A DNA stretch of 35,183 nucleotides from Myxococcales bacterium (GCA_029881215.1 JAOUNA010000011.1:1-35183), one strand, 5' to 3'; shown: positions 1-7,811, counted from the stretch's first letter. Program-made: numbers and translations. Notes: generated from the letters alone by a model not told the origin.

Positions 1-1
1 C

Positions 2-157
2 GCGCGCTCGGGGCTCGCGTGGGCGTATGCGGTCGGCGCGGCCGGGTACGCGCTGGGCCTGCTGGCGTCTGCGCTCTTGGATCTGCCGACGGGCGCCATG
101 ATCGTCTGGGCGCTCGCCGCCGTAGCGAGCGTCCTGGTCTTGCGCGGGCCGCGTTAG
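2..157 (+). CDS. C-terminal end of an ABC-3 type metal (Zn/Mn) transporter permease, partial
   Basis: The frame is open from the window edge and ends at a TAG. It encodes about 51 residues that form two hydrophobic segments separated by the short loop LLDLPTGAMIV. A Leu/Ala-rich helix followed by D-x-P-x-G-A-x-I-V and a last helix is typical of the C-terminus of ZnuB/MntB/TroC-type ABC-3 permeases, which form the membrane channel of zinc or manganese importers. The ATPase and the binding protein would lie upstream, outside the window. Only the tail is visible, so the family call rests on one motif and the membrane pattern; another polytopic protein is possible. Confidence 0.5.
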   Translation, partial: ARSGLAWAYAVGAAGYALGLLASALLDLPTGAMIVWALAAVASVLVLRGPR

Positions 158-172
158 GCAGCTGCTGCGGGG

Positions 173-187
173 CGCCTCGGCGAGGCG
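173..187. terminator. Short GC-rich hairpin between permease tail and tRNA-Arg
   Basis: A 6-bp perfect stem (CGCCTC / GAGGCG) with a GGC loop lies 16 bp after the permease stop and before the 3' end of the convergent tRNA gene. There is no T-run, so it is only a candidate bidirectional terminator. Confidence 0.3.
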
Positions 188-205
188 GTTCGAGAGGAAT
201 GCTGG

Positions 206-279
206 CGCCCCGGGAGGGAATCGAACCCCCGACCCGCTGCTTAGAAGGCAGCTGCTCTATCCGACTGAGCTACCGGGGC
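206..279 (-). tRNA. tRNA-Arg (anticodon TCT)
   Basis: Read on the minus strand, this gives a full cloverleaf of 74 nt without encoded CCA. The acceptor stem is GCCCCGG/CCGGGGC with discriminator G. The D arm begins TAGCTCAG, the anticodon stem is CTGCC/(A)GCAG around loop CTTCTAA, and the T arm carries GGTTCGATTCC. The anticodon TCT reads AGA/AGG codons. CCA is not encoded, unlike in the two other tRNA genes of the window. Confidence 0.95.
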
Positions 280-362
280 GCAACCCAAACCTAGCAGGCC
301 CACTGCAGGCTGTTCCGCGCGTTGACACGCCCCGGGGCCGCGGTAGCTTGGCCCGCCTGTAT

Positions 363-440
363 GGTGGGCGTAGCTCAGGCGGTTAGAGCGCCAGGTTGTG
401 GCCCTGGAGGTCGGGGGTTCGAGTCCCCTCGTCCACCCCA
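363..440 (+). tRNA. tRNA-His (anticodon GTG), CCA encoded
   Basis: A complete cloverleaf has acceptor GTGGGCG paired with CGTCCAC (one G-T wobble) and anticodon loop TTGTGGC. The extra 5' G at position -1 faces the discriminator C, which is the identity element of tRNA-His. The 3' CCA is encoded at 438-440. It lies divergently from tRNA-Arg(TCT). Confidence 0.96.
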
Positions 441-686
441 CAGGAAGCCGGCGCGATTCGACGACCCCGGAGCCAGAGGACGGGAGGGCGGATCCGATTC
501 TTGCGCCTTCGGAATTTCCCCTGGGGACCCTGAGACTCGGAAGCTTTGTAACCTTTTGAATTCCTTTTAGTATTTTGATGCACGCAATGAATTGGTTTTG
601 GGTCATAATGCCCTCGAAACAGCACTCGGACGCGGTGGAGCGCTAGGATGGAAATCCAGGTGCTCGATCAGCGCAGAAGGCATTTC

Positions 687-926
687 ATGAACCGCATTCG
701 CGCGGCCAGACAGGCGATGGGCTGGACCCAGAGCGATCTCGCGGATCGCTCCGGCGTCTCCGCGCGCACGATTCACGCGATCGAGAAGGGCCGGCCCTGC
801 CGGCAGGCGACCAAGCGCAAGATCCTGCGCACGCTCGGGGTTCCCTGGGACATGCGCGAGGAGTACTTCCCGGGCATGCGCAAGGTGCGACGCCTCGCCG
901 CGGTCGAAGAGGTGCGTAGCGCCTGA
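687..926 (+). CDS. Small XRE/Cro-family HTH protein
   Basis: A 79-residue protein that is almost entirely one helix-turn-helix domain. RAARQAMGWTQSDLADRSG forms helices 1-2, VSARTIHAIEKGR is the recognition helix and the conserved E-K-G turn, and the rest is a short tail ending KVRRLAAVEEVRSA. The ATG at 687 is chosen because AGAAGG lies 7 nt before it; an in-frame ATG at 648 would add 13 residues but has a poorer ribosome site. The 246 bp between tRNA-His and this start become AT-rich near 540-605, as expected for a promoter region. It is likely a DNA-binding regulator; its target is unknown. No partner toxin is adjacent. Confidence 0.75.
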   Translation: MNRIRAARQAMGWTQSDLADRSGVSARTIHAIEKGRPCRQATKRKILRTLGVPWDMREEYFPGMRKVRRLAAVEEVRSA

Positions 927-1120
927 GTCGCGTGGCCTGCCCGGCGGATGCCGCCGCGCGCGAGCGCACCCCGATGGACGCGCGGCGCCCGGACGAGACC
1001 CGGCAACGCAACGCCTCCCGTGCGCGCCGTTCCCTGGGATCTGCGCGCGCGGCCGAGCCGGCGCCCTTCTTTCCCCGGCGGGGTCAGGACGGGCTCCGGA
1101 TCGGACGAAGAGCAGGGGCC

Positions 1121-2068
1121 ATGATGCGTTGCGGTCGGAGCAGAGCCGGACTCGTGCGCGGCGCGCGCCGCTGCGGGCTGCTGGCGCTCTGCGTCCTGTG
1201 CCTGGGCGCGCCCGGCTCGGCCGTCGTGATCGCGACCGGCGACGGCAGCGGCAACACCAGCGCGCCCCCGGACGATCCGGGCTGGGCGGCCGTGGGGCTG
1301 GCGGGAGGTCTCACCGGTGTCTACCTCGGCAACGGCTGGGTGCTCACCGCGAGTCACGTCGGTGAGCGCGCGATTACCTTCGAGGGTGTCACCTATCAGC
1401 CGGTGGTGGGCTCCAAGATCCAGATGATGACCAGCGAGGCCTACACGGCCGACCTCATCGTCTACCAGATCGAGGGCGATCCGGACCTCCCGGCGATCGT
1501 GCTGGCCCAGACTCCGCCGGTCGCCGGCGTGGACCAGGTCATCCTGATCGGGCAGGGCTGGAATCGCGAGGCGACGCTCACGAACTGGACGTCGAGCTTC
1601 ACCGAGGCGCCCCCGGGACCCATCGTGTATTCCGGCTACAAGCGGGCGACGGGCCGGGCCTTGCGCTGGGGTCAGGACGTCGTGACCGAGACCGATCGCC
1701 TGATCGCGCTCGCGGGCCACAACACGCACTCCTTTCTCAGCCGCTTCGATGCGAGCGGCTCGGACGTTCCCGACGAGGCGCACGCGGTGAACGGGGATTC
1801 GGGCGGTGCCGTCTTCCTGAAGCGCGGCGGCAGCTGGGAGCTCGTGGGCATCCTCTTCGCGCGCACCACCGAGACCGACCAGCCGGTCGATACGGCCGTG
1901 TTCGGGAACGAGTCGGTCAGCGTCGACATCTCGTTCTACCGCGATCAGATTCTCGACGCGACCGCGCCGCCCATTCCGGTGCTCCCGCTGGCGGCGCTCA
2001 CCGCGCTCTCGGGCGCGCTGCTCGTCTCGGCGCGCGCGGCGCTGCGCAGCCGTCACACGCGGAGCTGA
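1121..2068 (+). CDS. Exported trypsin-like (S1 family) serine protease with C-terminal membrane/sorting tail
   Basis: About 315 residues. Residues 1-34 are a signal peptide (Arg-rich start, LLALCVLCLGAPGSA). The catalytic triad of a chymotrypsin-fold protease is visible: TASHV (His79), ADLIVY (Asp111) and GDSGGAV (Ser227). The C-terminus (from about residue 283) reads PPIPVLPLAAL, then a hydrophobic helix and an Arg-rich end (RAALRSRHTRS). This is the layout of PEP-CTERM-like or other tripartite sorting signals, although no canonical PEP is present. It probably cleaves proteins at the cell envelope or outside. ATG 1121 and ATG 1124 are both possible, with AGGGG just upstream favouring 1124. 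The gene is convergent with the M23 peptidase gene. The 194 bp upstream show no gene. Confidence 0.8.
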   Translation: MMRCGRSRAGLVRGARRCGLLALCVLCLGAPGSAVVIATGDGSGNTSAPPDDPGWAAVGLAGGLTGVYLGNGWVLTASHVGERAITFEGVTYQPVVGSKIQMMTSEAYTADLIVYQIEGDPDLPAIVLAQTPPVAGVDQVILIGQGWNREATLTNWTSSFTEAPPGPIVYSGYKRATGRALRWGQDVVTETDRLIALAGHNTHSFLSRFDASGSDVPDEAHAVNGDSGGAVFLKRGGSWELVGILFARTTETDQPVDTAVFGNESVSVDISFYRDQILDATAPPIPVLPLAALTALSGALLVSARAALRSRHTRS

Positions 2069-2131
2069 AGCGCCGCGCCGCGTGGCGCTCGGATCGAGCG
2101 GCGGCGCCTGTGCTCGATCTCTCGCCGGCGC

Positions 2132-3181
2132 TCAGCGCCCGCACACGAGCGCGCAGGGAAGATCCACGTAGATCACGGCGCCGTTTGCGCAGACACAGCC
2201 TCCGTCGCTGCGCCGCATGGCCCTGGCGCCGGCGGCCGCCGGTGCGGCGGGAAGCGCTTCGCTCGGCGGCGGCGCTTCGTCCTCGTCGCAGCCCGTGCCG
2301 GTCTTCGTGCAGCCGGGCGCGCAGGCCAAGCCGCGGATCGGCAGCATGCCGCGCGCCGTGCCGTCGTGGAAGCGCACCGGCAGCGTGGCCATGGAGAGGT
2401 CCGAGAGGCGCTTCCACACCATGAAGTGCAGGTGCGGGCCGCCGGAGAATCCCGTGTCTCCGGAGAATCCGATCGGATCCCCGGTGTCGACCCATTGCCC
2501 CAAGCTCACGATTGCGCCGTGACGCAGATGCGCGTATGTCGCGAGCGTGCCGTCGGCGTGGAGCACCTCGACCCTGTTGGCCCTGTCGTGCGAGGTCTTG
2601 CGCAGGACGCCCGCGACATCGCTATCGATGATGTTCACCACGGTTCCGGCTCGAGCCGCGAGCACCGGCGTGCCCCAGGGCATGGCGAAGTCGAGCGAGT
2701 ATTGCGCCGCGCCCTGGTGGCTGGCGCTTCCGCCGTAGCCCTGACTCACGCTGCGCGGCTGCGCGCCGCCGAAGGGCATGCGGTAGTGCCAGCGGTCGTC
2801 GTGCCGGGCCAGCATGCTGCCGAGCGCCGCCCGCCACGCGAAGCTGTGGTGCGTGGGCTGGCTCGGGTCGAGCGCGGCCAGGCTCCCCACCACCTGCTCC
2901 GTGCCGGGCTCGACCACGCCGCGAAAGGGAAGGGGCGCGAGGGGCTTCGCATTCTCGAGCTCGGTCACACGGATGCGCACGCTGTAGGGTGCGGCGCTCT
3001 CATTCGAGACCACGAAGCGCGTCGCGGCCCCGAGCGTGCGCGTCTCGACGCAGACGGGGATGCCGTCCAGGCACAGGCGGTCGCCGGCTGCGCGCGCAGA
3101 GATGCCCGCCAGCAGCGCGAGTCCGGCGCCGAGCGCGGCGGTGCACACGCGCGCCGCGCGAATCGAAGCTGCGCGCTGCAT
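2132..3181 (-). CDS. Exported M23-family metallopeptidase (LytM/peptidoglycan DD-peptidase type)
   Basis: 349 residues with an N-terminal signal peptide (hydrophobic stretch up to ISARAAG). Residues about 140-250 match the lysostaphin/M23 core: SHQGAAQYSLDFAMPWGTPV carries the first His and Asp zinc ligands, and GGPHLHFMVW carries the HxH ligand. In M23 families this fold cleaves peptidoglycan cross-links in the periplasm. The N-terminal 130 residues form a beta-rich domain of unknown role with two early cysteines. The C-terminal tail is Cys-rich (CAPGCTKTGTGC, CVCANG) after a Pro/Ala linker, perhaps disulfide-bonded. A GGGGGAG ribosome site lies 4 nt before the ATG. All zinc ligands are present, so an active enzyme is likely. 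Confidence 0.85.
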   Translation of the reverse strand: MQRAASIRAARVCTAALGAGLALLAGISARAAGDRLCLDGIPVCVETRTLGAATRFVVSNESAAPYSVRIRVTELENAKPLAPLPFRGVVEPGTEQVVGSLAALDPSQPTHHSFAWRAALGSMLARHDDRWHYRMPFGGAQPRSVSQGYGGSASHQGAAQYSLDFAMPWGTPVLAARAGTVVNIIDSDVAGVLRKTSHDRANRVEVLHADGTLATYAHLRHGAIVSLGQWVDTGDPIGFSGDTGFSGGPHLHFMVWKRLSDLSMATLPVRFHDGTARGMLPIRGLACAPGCTKTGTGCDEDEAPPPSEALPAAPAAAGARAMRRSDGGCVCANGAVIYVDLPCALVCGR

Positions 3182-3390
3182 TCGCTCCCCCCTCGTTGCC
3201 GCGACCCCGCCCAGCCGTCATCGGTCCGAGTGGCTCCTTCCCTGAGCTTCGCGGGAACCAGCCGCTCCCCGGTGGGCGCGACCTGTGCGGACATGCAGCG
3301 GGGTCCGCGAGCCGGTACGCTTGGGCCGCCCAAGGGGTACGGCCGGCGCGCTGCCGCCCGACCGCGCCCACTGCAGACACACCCAGGCGT

Positions 3391-3467
3391 GCGCCGGTAG
3401 CTCAGCTGGATAGAGCATCAGGCTTCGAACCTGAGGGTCGGGGGTTCGAATCCCTCCCGGCGCGCCA
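3391..3467 (+). tRNA. tRNA-Arg (anticodon TCG), CCA encoded; attachment site of the mini-island
   Basis: A complete cloverleaf: acceptor GCGCCGG/CCGGCGC, discriminator G, encoded CCA, anticodon loop CTTCGAA (TCG). Its 3' half, from the anticodon loop through CCA (3423-3467), recurs exactly at 5533-5577. The gene is intact, so integration has left a working tRNA. A short T-run right after CCA may end transcription. Confidence 0.96.
3423..3467 (+). repeat. attL-like copy: 3' half of tRNA-Arg(TCG)
   Basis: The 45 bp from the anticodon loop to the CCA end are identical to 5533-5577. Identity stops exactly after CCA on the right and at the C before the anticodon loop TTCGAA on the left. Confidence 0.95.
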
Positions 3468-3546
3468 TTTTTCTTCGGGGTATCGGGGTCTTGTAGACGG
3501 TCTGGGACTCCCTTCGAGGCACAGCCTGTGACGAAGGGATTCCGAC

Positions 3547-3795
3547 GTGTCACACCCTCATACCTCCGACTCCGACTGCACGCTCACCGATCTCCGCACC
3601 TGCTCCGAGTGCGGCGTCTACCACGGAGACCTGGTCGACTCCTTCGTGATGGTGCGTCGGCAGGAAGGCGTATCGGACAAAACGGTCAACAACGACCTGA
3701 TGAACGAGTTCACACTACACCCCGGTGTCTACAAGACTGGCTCCGCCACCGGCCTCCTGCAGCGGAACTCTGCTCGATCTGTTTTCTTGGAATGA
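3547..3795 (+). CDS. Hypothetical 82-residue protein in the mini-island
   Basis: I do not recognise this protein. It starts at GTG with GAAGGGA 7 nt upstream, a good ribosome site. The N-terminal part is hydrophilic and not Arg/Pro-biased as shadow frames of this GC-rich DNA are. It contains a CSECGVYHGD segment that could be half of a metal site. The last 22 codons overlap the 3' end of the HNH-like reading frame on the other strand, so at least one of the two is probably degraded or not expressed. It lies directly after tRNA-Arg, inside the low-GC island. Confidence 0.35.
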   Translation: MSHPHTSDSDCTLTDLRTCSECGVYHGDLVDSFVMVRRQEGVSDKTVNNDLMNEFTLHPGVYKTGSATGLLQRNSARSVFLE

Positions 3796-3932
3796 TGAGA
3801 ATGGCATAACGCTTGAACATTAGTTGGGCGATTTGATCCACCATCTCGACGTGGAATGATGTGATCTACGTCCGCAGCAGAAATTTGTCTGTCTCCTTTG
3901 ACGCATTCAACGCAGCAAGGGTTGGCATTCAA
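3729..3932 (-). CDS. Small HNH endonuclease-like protein, probably truncated
   Basis: 67 residues from a TTG start. The motif order fits the HNH/McrA fold: NPCCVEC (Cys pair), then VDHIIPRRDGG (the DH core), then N-x-x-LCHSHHSKKT, with Asn and His at the expected places. Phage-type HNH nucleases usually have another 20-40 residues before the first Cys pair. Here the frame stays open only about 12 codons upstream (to a stop near 3969) and has no ATG, so the 5' end seems lost. HNH proteins nick or cut DNA and are common on phages and islands. The nuclease core looks intact, but expression is doubtful. The tail overlaps the opposite-strand ORF ending at 3795. Confidence 0.55.
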   Translation of the reverse strand: MNANPCCVECVKGDRQISAADVDHIIPRRDGGSNRPTNVQALCHSHHSKKTDRAEFRCRRPVAEPVL

Positions 3933-4059
3933 CCTGCGCTTTTTTTCGGGGTCCGATAAGGGTATGGTTCAATTCCAGCGGTTGATTTACCCGCTGCGGA
4001 AATGTGAGCATGACCGAAGATTTTCAAGTAGTCCGCCGGGCCAGCGAGGGGATTGTCTC

Positions 4060-4866
4060 TCACAGCTTCCCAGAGAAGTAGTGGTGTCCGATCTGCTTTA
4101 GCAGTGGAACGGACGGATAGTCGATGATCGTCAGACCTCCGTCCACGATTAGTGTCTGCCCAGTAATGAAGGACGCCTCCTCTGAGGCCAGGAACAGAAC
4201 GGCGGAGGCAATCTCCTCGGGGGTTCCCATGCGACCCAGTAGCGAAGGTAGGTTCTCCCACTTGCCGTTGCTGCTTCCCGAGGGATGTCTTGTCGCGTCG
4301 TGCTCGGTTGCGATCCAGCCGGGGCTGACGCCATTGGCGCGAATTCCGTACGGCGCGCCTTCCGCCGCCAGTGATCGGGTCAAGCCCTCCAGAGCCGCCT
4401 TGGCGACACAGAAGAGGCCCCAGTTGCCGTGTAGTGCGCCGGTCGAGGAGATGTTGACGATAGCGCCCGAGCCCGAGAGCTTCAGCAGCGGCAGCGCATA
4501 GGATGCAACGTAGTAAGCAGAATCGAGATTGGACCGACGCAGCCTCTCCCAACGAGCTCCCGGTGGTGAGTCTTTCTCAAGGTCGCCGTCCTCTCCCGCA
4601 TTGTTGACAACGATGTCGATGCCACCATACTGCTTCGTAATGTCGTCGATGAGAGCAGCGACGTCTTCCTCTATGGTGAGATCGACTGCGAAGAAGGTGC
4701 CTTCGCCCGTACGTTCTCTGATCTCCTTCTCCACCGCGGCGCCCCGGGGCCGGTTGCGACCCACGAAAGCAACGCGAGCACCTTCGTCAACGAATCGGTG
4801 GACGATCCGACGCCCGATTCCGGAGTTGCCACCAGTGATCAGCGCCACCTTGCCATCGACACCCAT
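4060..4866 (-). CDS. Short-chain dehydrogenase/reductase (SDR) with Phe replacing the catalytic Tyr
   Basis: 268 residues of classical SDR length. TGGNSGIGRR near the N-terminus is the NAD(P)-binding glycine motif, followed by DLT, NNAG and NISS (catalytic Ser region). The YxxxK motif reads F-C-V-A-K: codon 4411-4413 is TTC on the coding strand, so the catalytic tyrosine is phenylalanine while the lysine remains. SPGWIATE and a C-terminal LIVDGG follow as usual. A normal family member would be a soluble oxidoreductase; this one would be expected to be weak or inactive, or to act by binding. The start ATG at 4866 has GAGAGG upstream; a GTG two codons earlier is possible. It is the only full-length recognisable gene of the tRNA-Arg mini-island. 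Confidence 0.88.
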   Translation of the reverse strand: MGVDGKVALITGGNSGIGRRIVHRFVDEGARVAFVGRNRPRGAAVEKEIRERTGEGTFFAVDLTIEEDVAALIDDITKQYGGIDIVVNNAGEDGDLEKDSPPGARWERLRRSNLDSAYYVASYALPLLKLSGSGAIVNISSTGALHGNWGLFCVAKAALEGLTRSLAAEGAPYGIRANGVSPGWIATEHDATRHPSGSSNGKWENLPSLLGRMGTPEEIASAVLFLASEEASFITGQTLIVDGGLTIIDYPSVPLLKQIGHHYFSGKL

Positions 4867-5532
4867 GGCCACCTCTCTGCTCTGCCGGCTAGCCGCTCGA
4901 AGCTAGCAGGAACCGGGAGCAAGAAATTGAAGTGTAAATTCCGGGTCATCATCACATTTTCCGAGCTAGAAAGGCAATCGCCGTTCCCCTCTGAGGTTTC
5001 CATTGATTTGGAGGCCCGCGCGAGCGTGGCCGTTCCCGGATTTCGGACTGCTCGTAGGACGGCTTGACGCTGACTCAGTACTGAGATCTGTGTGAATCGC
5101 TCCGGCTCTTTCGGAGATTGGTGTGCCCCAGGTTTTTCCCTGAAAAAGACTCGGGAAGTTTGAGAATAGCCGCTATGTTTAATCTAACGCACAAAAGTGT
5201 CCATCTCCCATGTACTCTCTCCCGCGAGAGATCCAGGGCTTCGGCATTCGCAGGGCTGTGGGGGACTTGGGCCCGTCTACGCCGGTTGGCTCGCGCGGAT
5301 AAACACCGGAGTGAGTAAGAAGGAGCGGCTGGCGCAACGGGCCCAGTCGGGCGCTCCGTACCCCCCCTGCAGCCGGGCAACTGTGCAACTCCCGAATCGA
5401 GGAGTCGGGCGGCGAAAAAGAGGGGCCATATAGGGCCGTGGGGCCGTACTGGATGCAGCCGGTTGCAGCCTATTGCACCCGCTTGCAAGGCAGGCGACGC
5501 AAGTAGGCATCACCCCTTGCGCTTTCGCGATT
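4867..5532. other. Right part of the mini-island without a recognisable gene
   Basis: About 665 bp. The short open frames on either strand have no recognisable motif, no good ribosome site and shadow-like composition. I looked for tyrosine-recombinase motifs on both strands and saw none. The last 80 bp before the att repeat hold several TTGCA/TGCAA pentamers (about 5461-5490), which might be remains of recombinase arm sites; this is speculative. Confidence 0.5.
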
Positions 5533-5577
5533 CTTCGAACCTGAGGGTCGGGGGTTCGAATCCCTCCCGGCGCGCCA
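5533..5577 (+). repeat. attR-like copy: repeated 3' half of tRNA-Arg(TCG)
   Basis: 45 bp identical to 3423-3467. No 5' half of a tRNA precedes it, so it is not a second tRNA gene. It marks the distal end of the island. Confidence 0.95.
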
Positions 5578-5779
5578 GGGAAGTCAATGAGTTAGAGAGG
5601 CACCGAATAACAGAGTCTTCCTCGGTGCAGCCAACTTGCGCCCAATCTCAGCCGCGGAGATTGCGCGCTGCCTTTATTTCCGCTGGCCACCGCGTACTCG
5701 CGGGACGCCCGCGGCGCGTCGTCGAGGGGCTGGTGAAGGCGGAGCTGGCTTGGACGAAGGCCGAGCAAGAGATTCCCGC

Positions 5780-7534
5780 TCAGGCCCCGCGCCCGGACTG
5801 CTCCTTCTTCCCGTAGGACCGCCCGACCATCGTGTACGCCGCGATGCCCCAAGTCACGAAGAGCCCGGCCCAGGCCAGTGCCAGCAGTGTCTCGCCGGAC
5901 CACCAGTCGAGTCTGTCGCCCTCGCGCAGGGTGTCGGTTGCCGCTTGATAGGGGAGCACGTAGAAGAAGAGCAGCGCCACCGTCAAGAAGGTTCCGCATG
6001 CCGCGACGCTGAGGGCGGCCCACTGGGTCTTCTTCGTCTGTACTGCGCTGCGCTCTTCGGCGGGCATCTCGTGCAGCGCCAGCCGGTGCGCGCGCTCGGT
6101 GTCGGTTACGGTGCCATGCCGCGAGATCCAGAGGACGACCGCGAGGCTGATCAAGCCACCGACCAGGACGGGATTCAGGTAGGAGGGCAGGTCGATCCAG
6201 CCCAGTGTATCGAGCAGCCGCGGAATCACGTTTCCCACGAAGCCCGTGATGATGCCCCAGTAGGCTGCGCGTGCGGTGATCTTGTCGCTCCACACGCTCA
6301 TGAAGCCGACGGGGCCCCAGGAGGAGGCGTAGACGGTTCCGACGTAGTAGGTCAGCCAAAAGATATTCGGCGGCAGGAACAGTCCGATGCCGAGGGTGAC
6401 GGCACCGACGGCCAGCATCACCCAGCGGCTGAAGCGCAGCATGCTCCTGTCGTCTCTCTGGGTGTGGGGGAAGATGTCCTGGCTGACGCTGAATCCCACC
6501 AGCGACAGAAAGGTCGTCGCCGAGGAGAGCGCTGCGGCCGTGACACCCGCGAGCAACAGGGCCCCCATCAAGGGCGGCATCATGTTCATCGCCGCCCAGA
6601 TCATCGTCTGTTCGTCGGGAAAGATGTCGGTCTTGCCGAGGTTGACCGCCGTTGCCGCCGCATAGAGCGCCATGTTGCTCACCGCGATCACGACGGCCGC
6701 GATGCAGGCGGAGCGGATCACCACGTGTTCGGACTTCGCCATCAGGTAGCGGCTCGATTGCCAGGGACTGACGGCTGTCACCAGGGCCCAGGCGATCCCG
6801 ATGATCACCGACCAGATCGCATAATCCAGGGGCGTGTTCCACTCCGTGCCGGGGCCGACGATGCCGTGCCAGCTCATCAGCTCGGGCTTCTCCTTCAGCC
6901 GGACAAGGCCATCCATGGTCGGCAGCCAGCCGCCGTGGGCGTCGACGATGTAGTAGAAGGCGACGAAGCTCATGACGGTGAAGAGCAGGAACATCATTGT
7001 GTCGGTGATGACGACGCCGCGAGACCCGGAGTAGAGGGTGAAGAGCGTGTAGCTCACCCAGGCCACGACGAGCCCCTCCGTGTAGGTGAGCGGTGCGAGC
7101 TGGGAGAGGATGACGGCGGCGCCCTGGGTGACCGCCAGCAGATAGCCGCCGAGACCGAGCACGAGGGTCACGCCCGCCGCCGTCTGCACCGGCTGGCTGT
7201 CGAAGCGCCGGCCGAAGAACTCGGCCACCGTGAGCGCGCGGCTACGCCGCAGGTAGCGGCCGAAGAAGAGCGCACCCCACACGTAGCCGGTTACCCAGAT
7301 GGAGGGCCAGAGAATGAAGGCACCTCCCTGGGTGGCGTACGAGAAGCCAGTCTCTCCCAGGAAGGCGTTGGTGCTGAGCACGCTGGCCACGAGGGTGCCG
7401 ACGATCAGGAGCGTAGGAGCCTGGCGCCCGGCGACGAAGTAGTCGTCGAGGTGCTTGACCTTGCGGCCCGCGTAGTTTCCGACCAGCGCGTAGATCACGA
7501 GGCTGATCAGGATGCTGGTCGAGTAGATGTCCAT
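5780..7534 (-). CDS. Sodium:solute symporter family (SSS) transporter
   Basis: 584 residues from the ATG at 7534; the longer open frame upstream is not protein-like. About 13 hydrophobic segments are spread over the whole length. The first helix is followed by a basic loop and DDYFVAGR, a hallmark of SSS proteins. Helix 2 has GTLVASVLSTNAFLGE, and a central LFTLYSGSRGVVITD matches the conserved SSS signature region. In this family Na+ influx drives uptake of amino acids, sugars, organic acids or vitamins; the substrate cannot be read from the sequence. The C-terminus is short and charged (GKKEQSGRGA). The lipoprotein gene lies 31 bp upstream on the same strand, so they may share a transcript. 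The divergent cupin/amidohydrolase pair suggests that the transported compound might be degraded by those enzymes (inference). The approximately 200 bp between its stop and the att repeat hold no gene. Confidence 0.88.
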   Translation of the reverse strand: MDIYSTSILISLVIYALVGNYAGRKVKHLDDYFVAGRQAPTLLIVGTLVASVLSTNAFLGETGFSYATQGGAFILWPSIWVTGYVWGALFFGRYLRRSRALTVAEFFGRRFDSQPVQTAAGVTLVLGLGGYLLAVTQGAAVILSQLAPLTYTEGLVVAWVSYTLFTLYSGSRGVVITDTMMFLLFTVMSFVAFYYIVDAHGGWLPTMDGLVRLKEKPELMSWHGIVGPGTEWNTPLDYAIWSVIIGIAWALVTAVSPWQSSRYLMAKSEHVVIRSACIAAVVIAVSNMALYAAATAVNLGKTDIFPDEQTMIWAAMNMMPPLMGALLLAGVTAAALSSATTFLSLVGFSVSQDIFPHTQRDDRSMLRFSRWVMLAVGAVTLGIGLFLPPNIFWLTYYVGTVYASSWGPVGFMSVWSDKITARAAYWGIITGFVGNVIPRLLDTLGWIDLPSYLNPVLVGGLISLAVVLWISRHGTVTDTERAHRLALHEMPAEERSAVQTKKTQWAALSVAACGTFLTVALLFFYVLPYQAATDTLREGDRLDWWSGETLLALAWAGLFVTWGIAAYTMVGRSYGKKEQSGRGA

Positions 7535-7565
7535 CTCGCGTCGCCCCGTTCCTGCACGCGCAAGT

Positions 7566-7811
7566 TCATCCGGCGAGGCCGCGCTGGCCCACGCGGGGGA
7601 TGATGCCGGCCGGTAAGAGCCCGGCGGCGTCAACACTGGACACCGCCGGGATGCTGCGGCCCTGCAGCTCGATGATCTCGTTCGAGGGGCCGGCGTAGAG
7701 CGCGCCGGGGCGCGGCGTGGCGGGCTCGCCGTGACGACAGGCCAGCGCAGACAGAACTGCGAGCGCGCAGGCCCGGACGATCCACCGTTCGAACCCGCTG
7801 CGTCGATGCAT
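7566..7811 (-). CDS. Small putative lipoprotein upstream of the symporter
   Basis: 81 residues. The N-terminus has basic residues (MHRRSGFER), a hydrophobic segment and LSALAC, a good lipobox with the Cys as the predicted lipidation site. The mature part is about 60 residues, includes NEIIELQGRSIPAV, and matches nothing I recognise. An in-frame ATG at 7835 would add eight residues. It ends 31 bp before the symporter start, implying an operon. A membrane-anchored accessory role is possible but not shown. Confidence 0.5.
   Translation of the reverse strand: MHRRSGFERWIVRACALAVLSALACRHGEPATPRPGALYAGPSNEIIELQGRSIPAVSSVDAAGLLPAGIIPRVGQRGLAG

Larger units (their letters stand above)
3423..5577. 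mobile_element. Integrase-less mini-island inserted in tRNA-Arg(TCG)
   Basis: A perfect 45-bp direct repeat of the tRNA 3' half bounds about 2.1 kb. This is the signature of site-specific integration by a tyrosine recombinase into a tRNA gene. The DNA inside is clearly AT-richer: hand counts give 25/60 G+C at 3781-3840 and 29/60 at 3841-3900, against roughly two thirds in neighbouring genes. It carries an HNH nuclease-like fragment, a short ORF, and a short-chain dehydrogenase with an altered active site. No integrase, excisionase or replication gene was recognised, so it is either a decayed island or a passenger mobilised in trans. The exact ends are defined by the repeat. Confidence 0.85.

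Noticed and set aside
773..2056. 427-residue minus-strand frame over the trypsin-like protease
   Set aside because: Arg/Ala/Gly-rich shadow without motifs; the plus strand shows signal peptide and triad.
2366..3400. 344-residue open frame antisense to the M23 peptidase
   Set aside because: His/Arg/Gly/Ala-rich shadow with no domain; the opposite strand has a complete M23 protein with signal peptide.
4873..5532. Integrase remnant near attR
   Set aside because: No Arg...His-x-x-Arg...Tyr arrangement could be found in any frame.
5533..5577. Second tRNA-Arg gene
   Set aside because: Only the 3' half is present; there is no D arm or 5' acceptor strand before it.
5636..7603. 655-residue open frame antisense to the symporter
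   Set aside because: Composition is dominated by Asp/Gly/His/Arg; the minus strand has a full 13-helix SSS protein.
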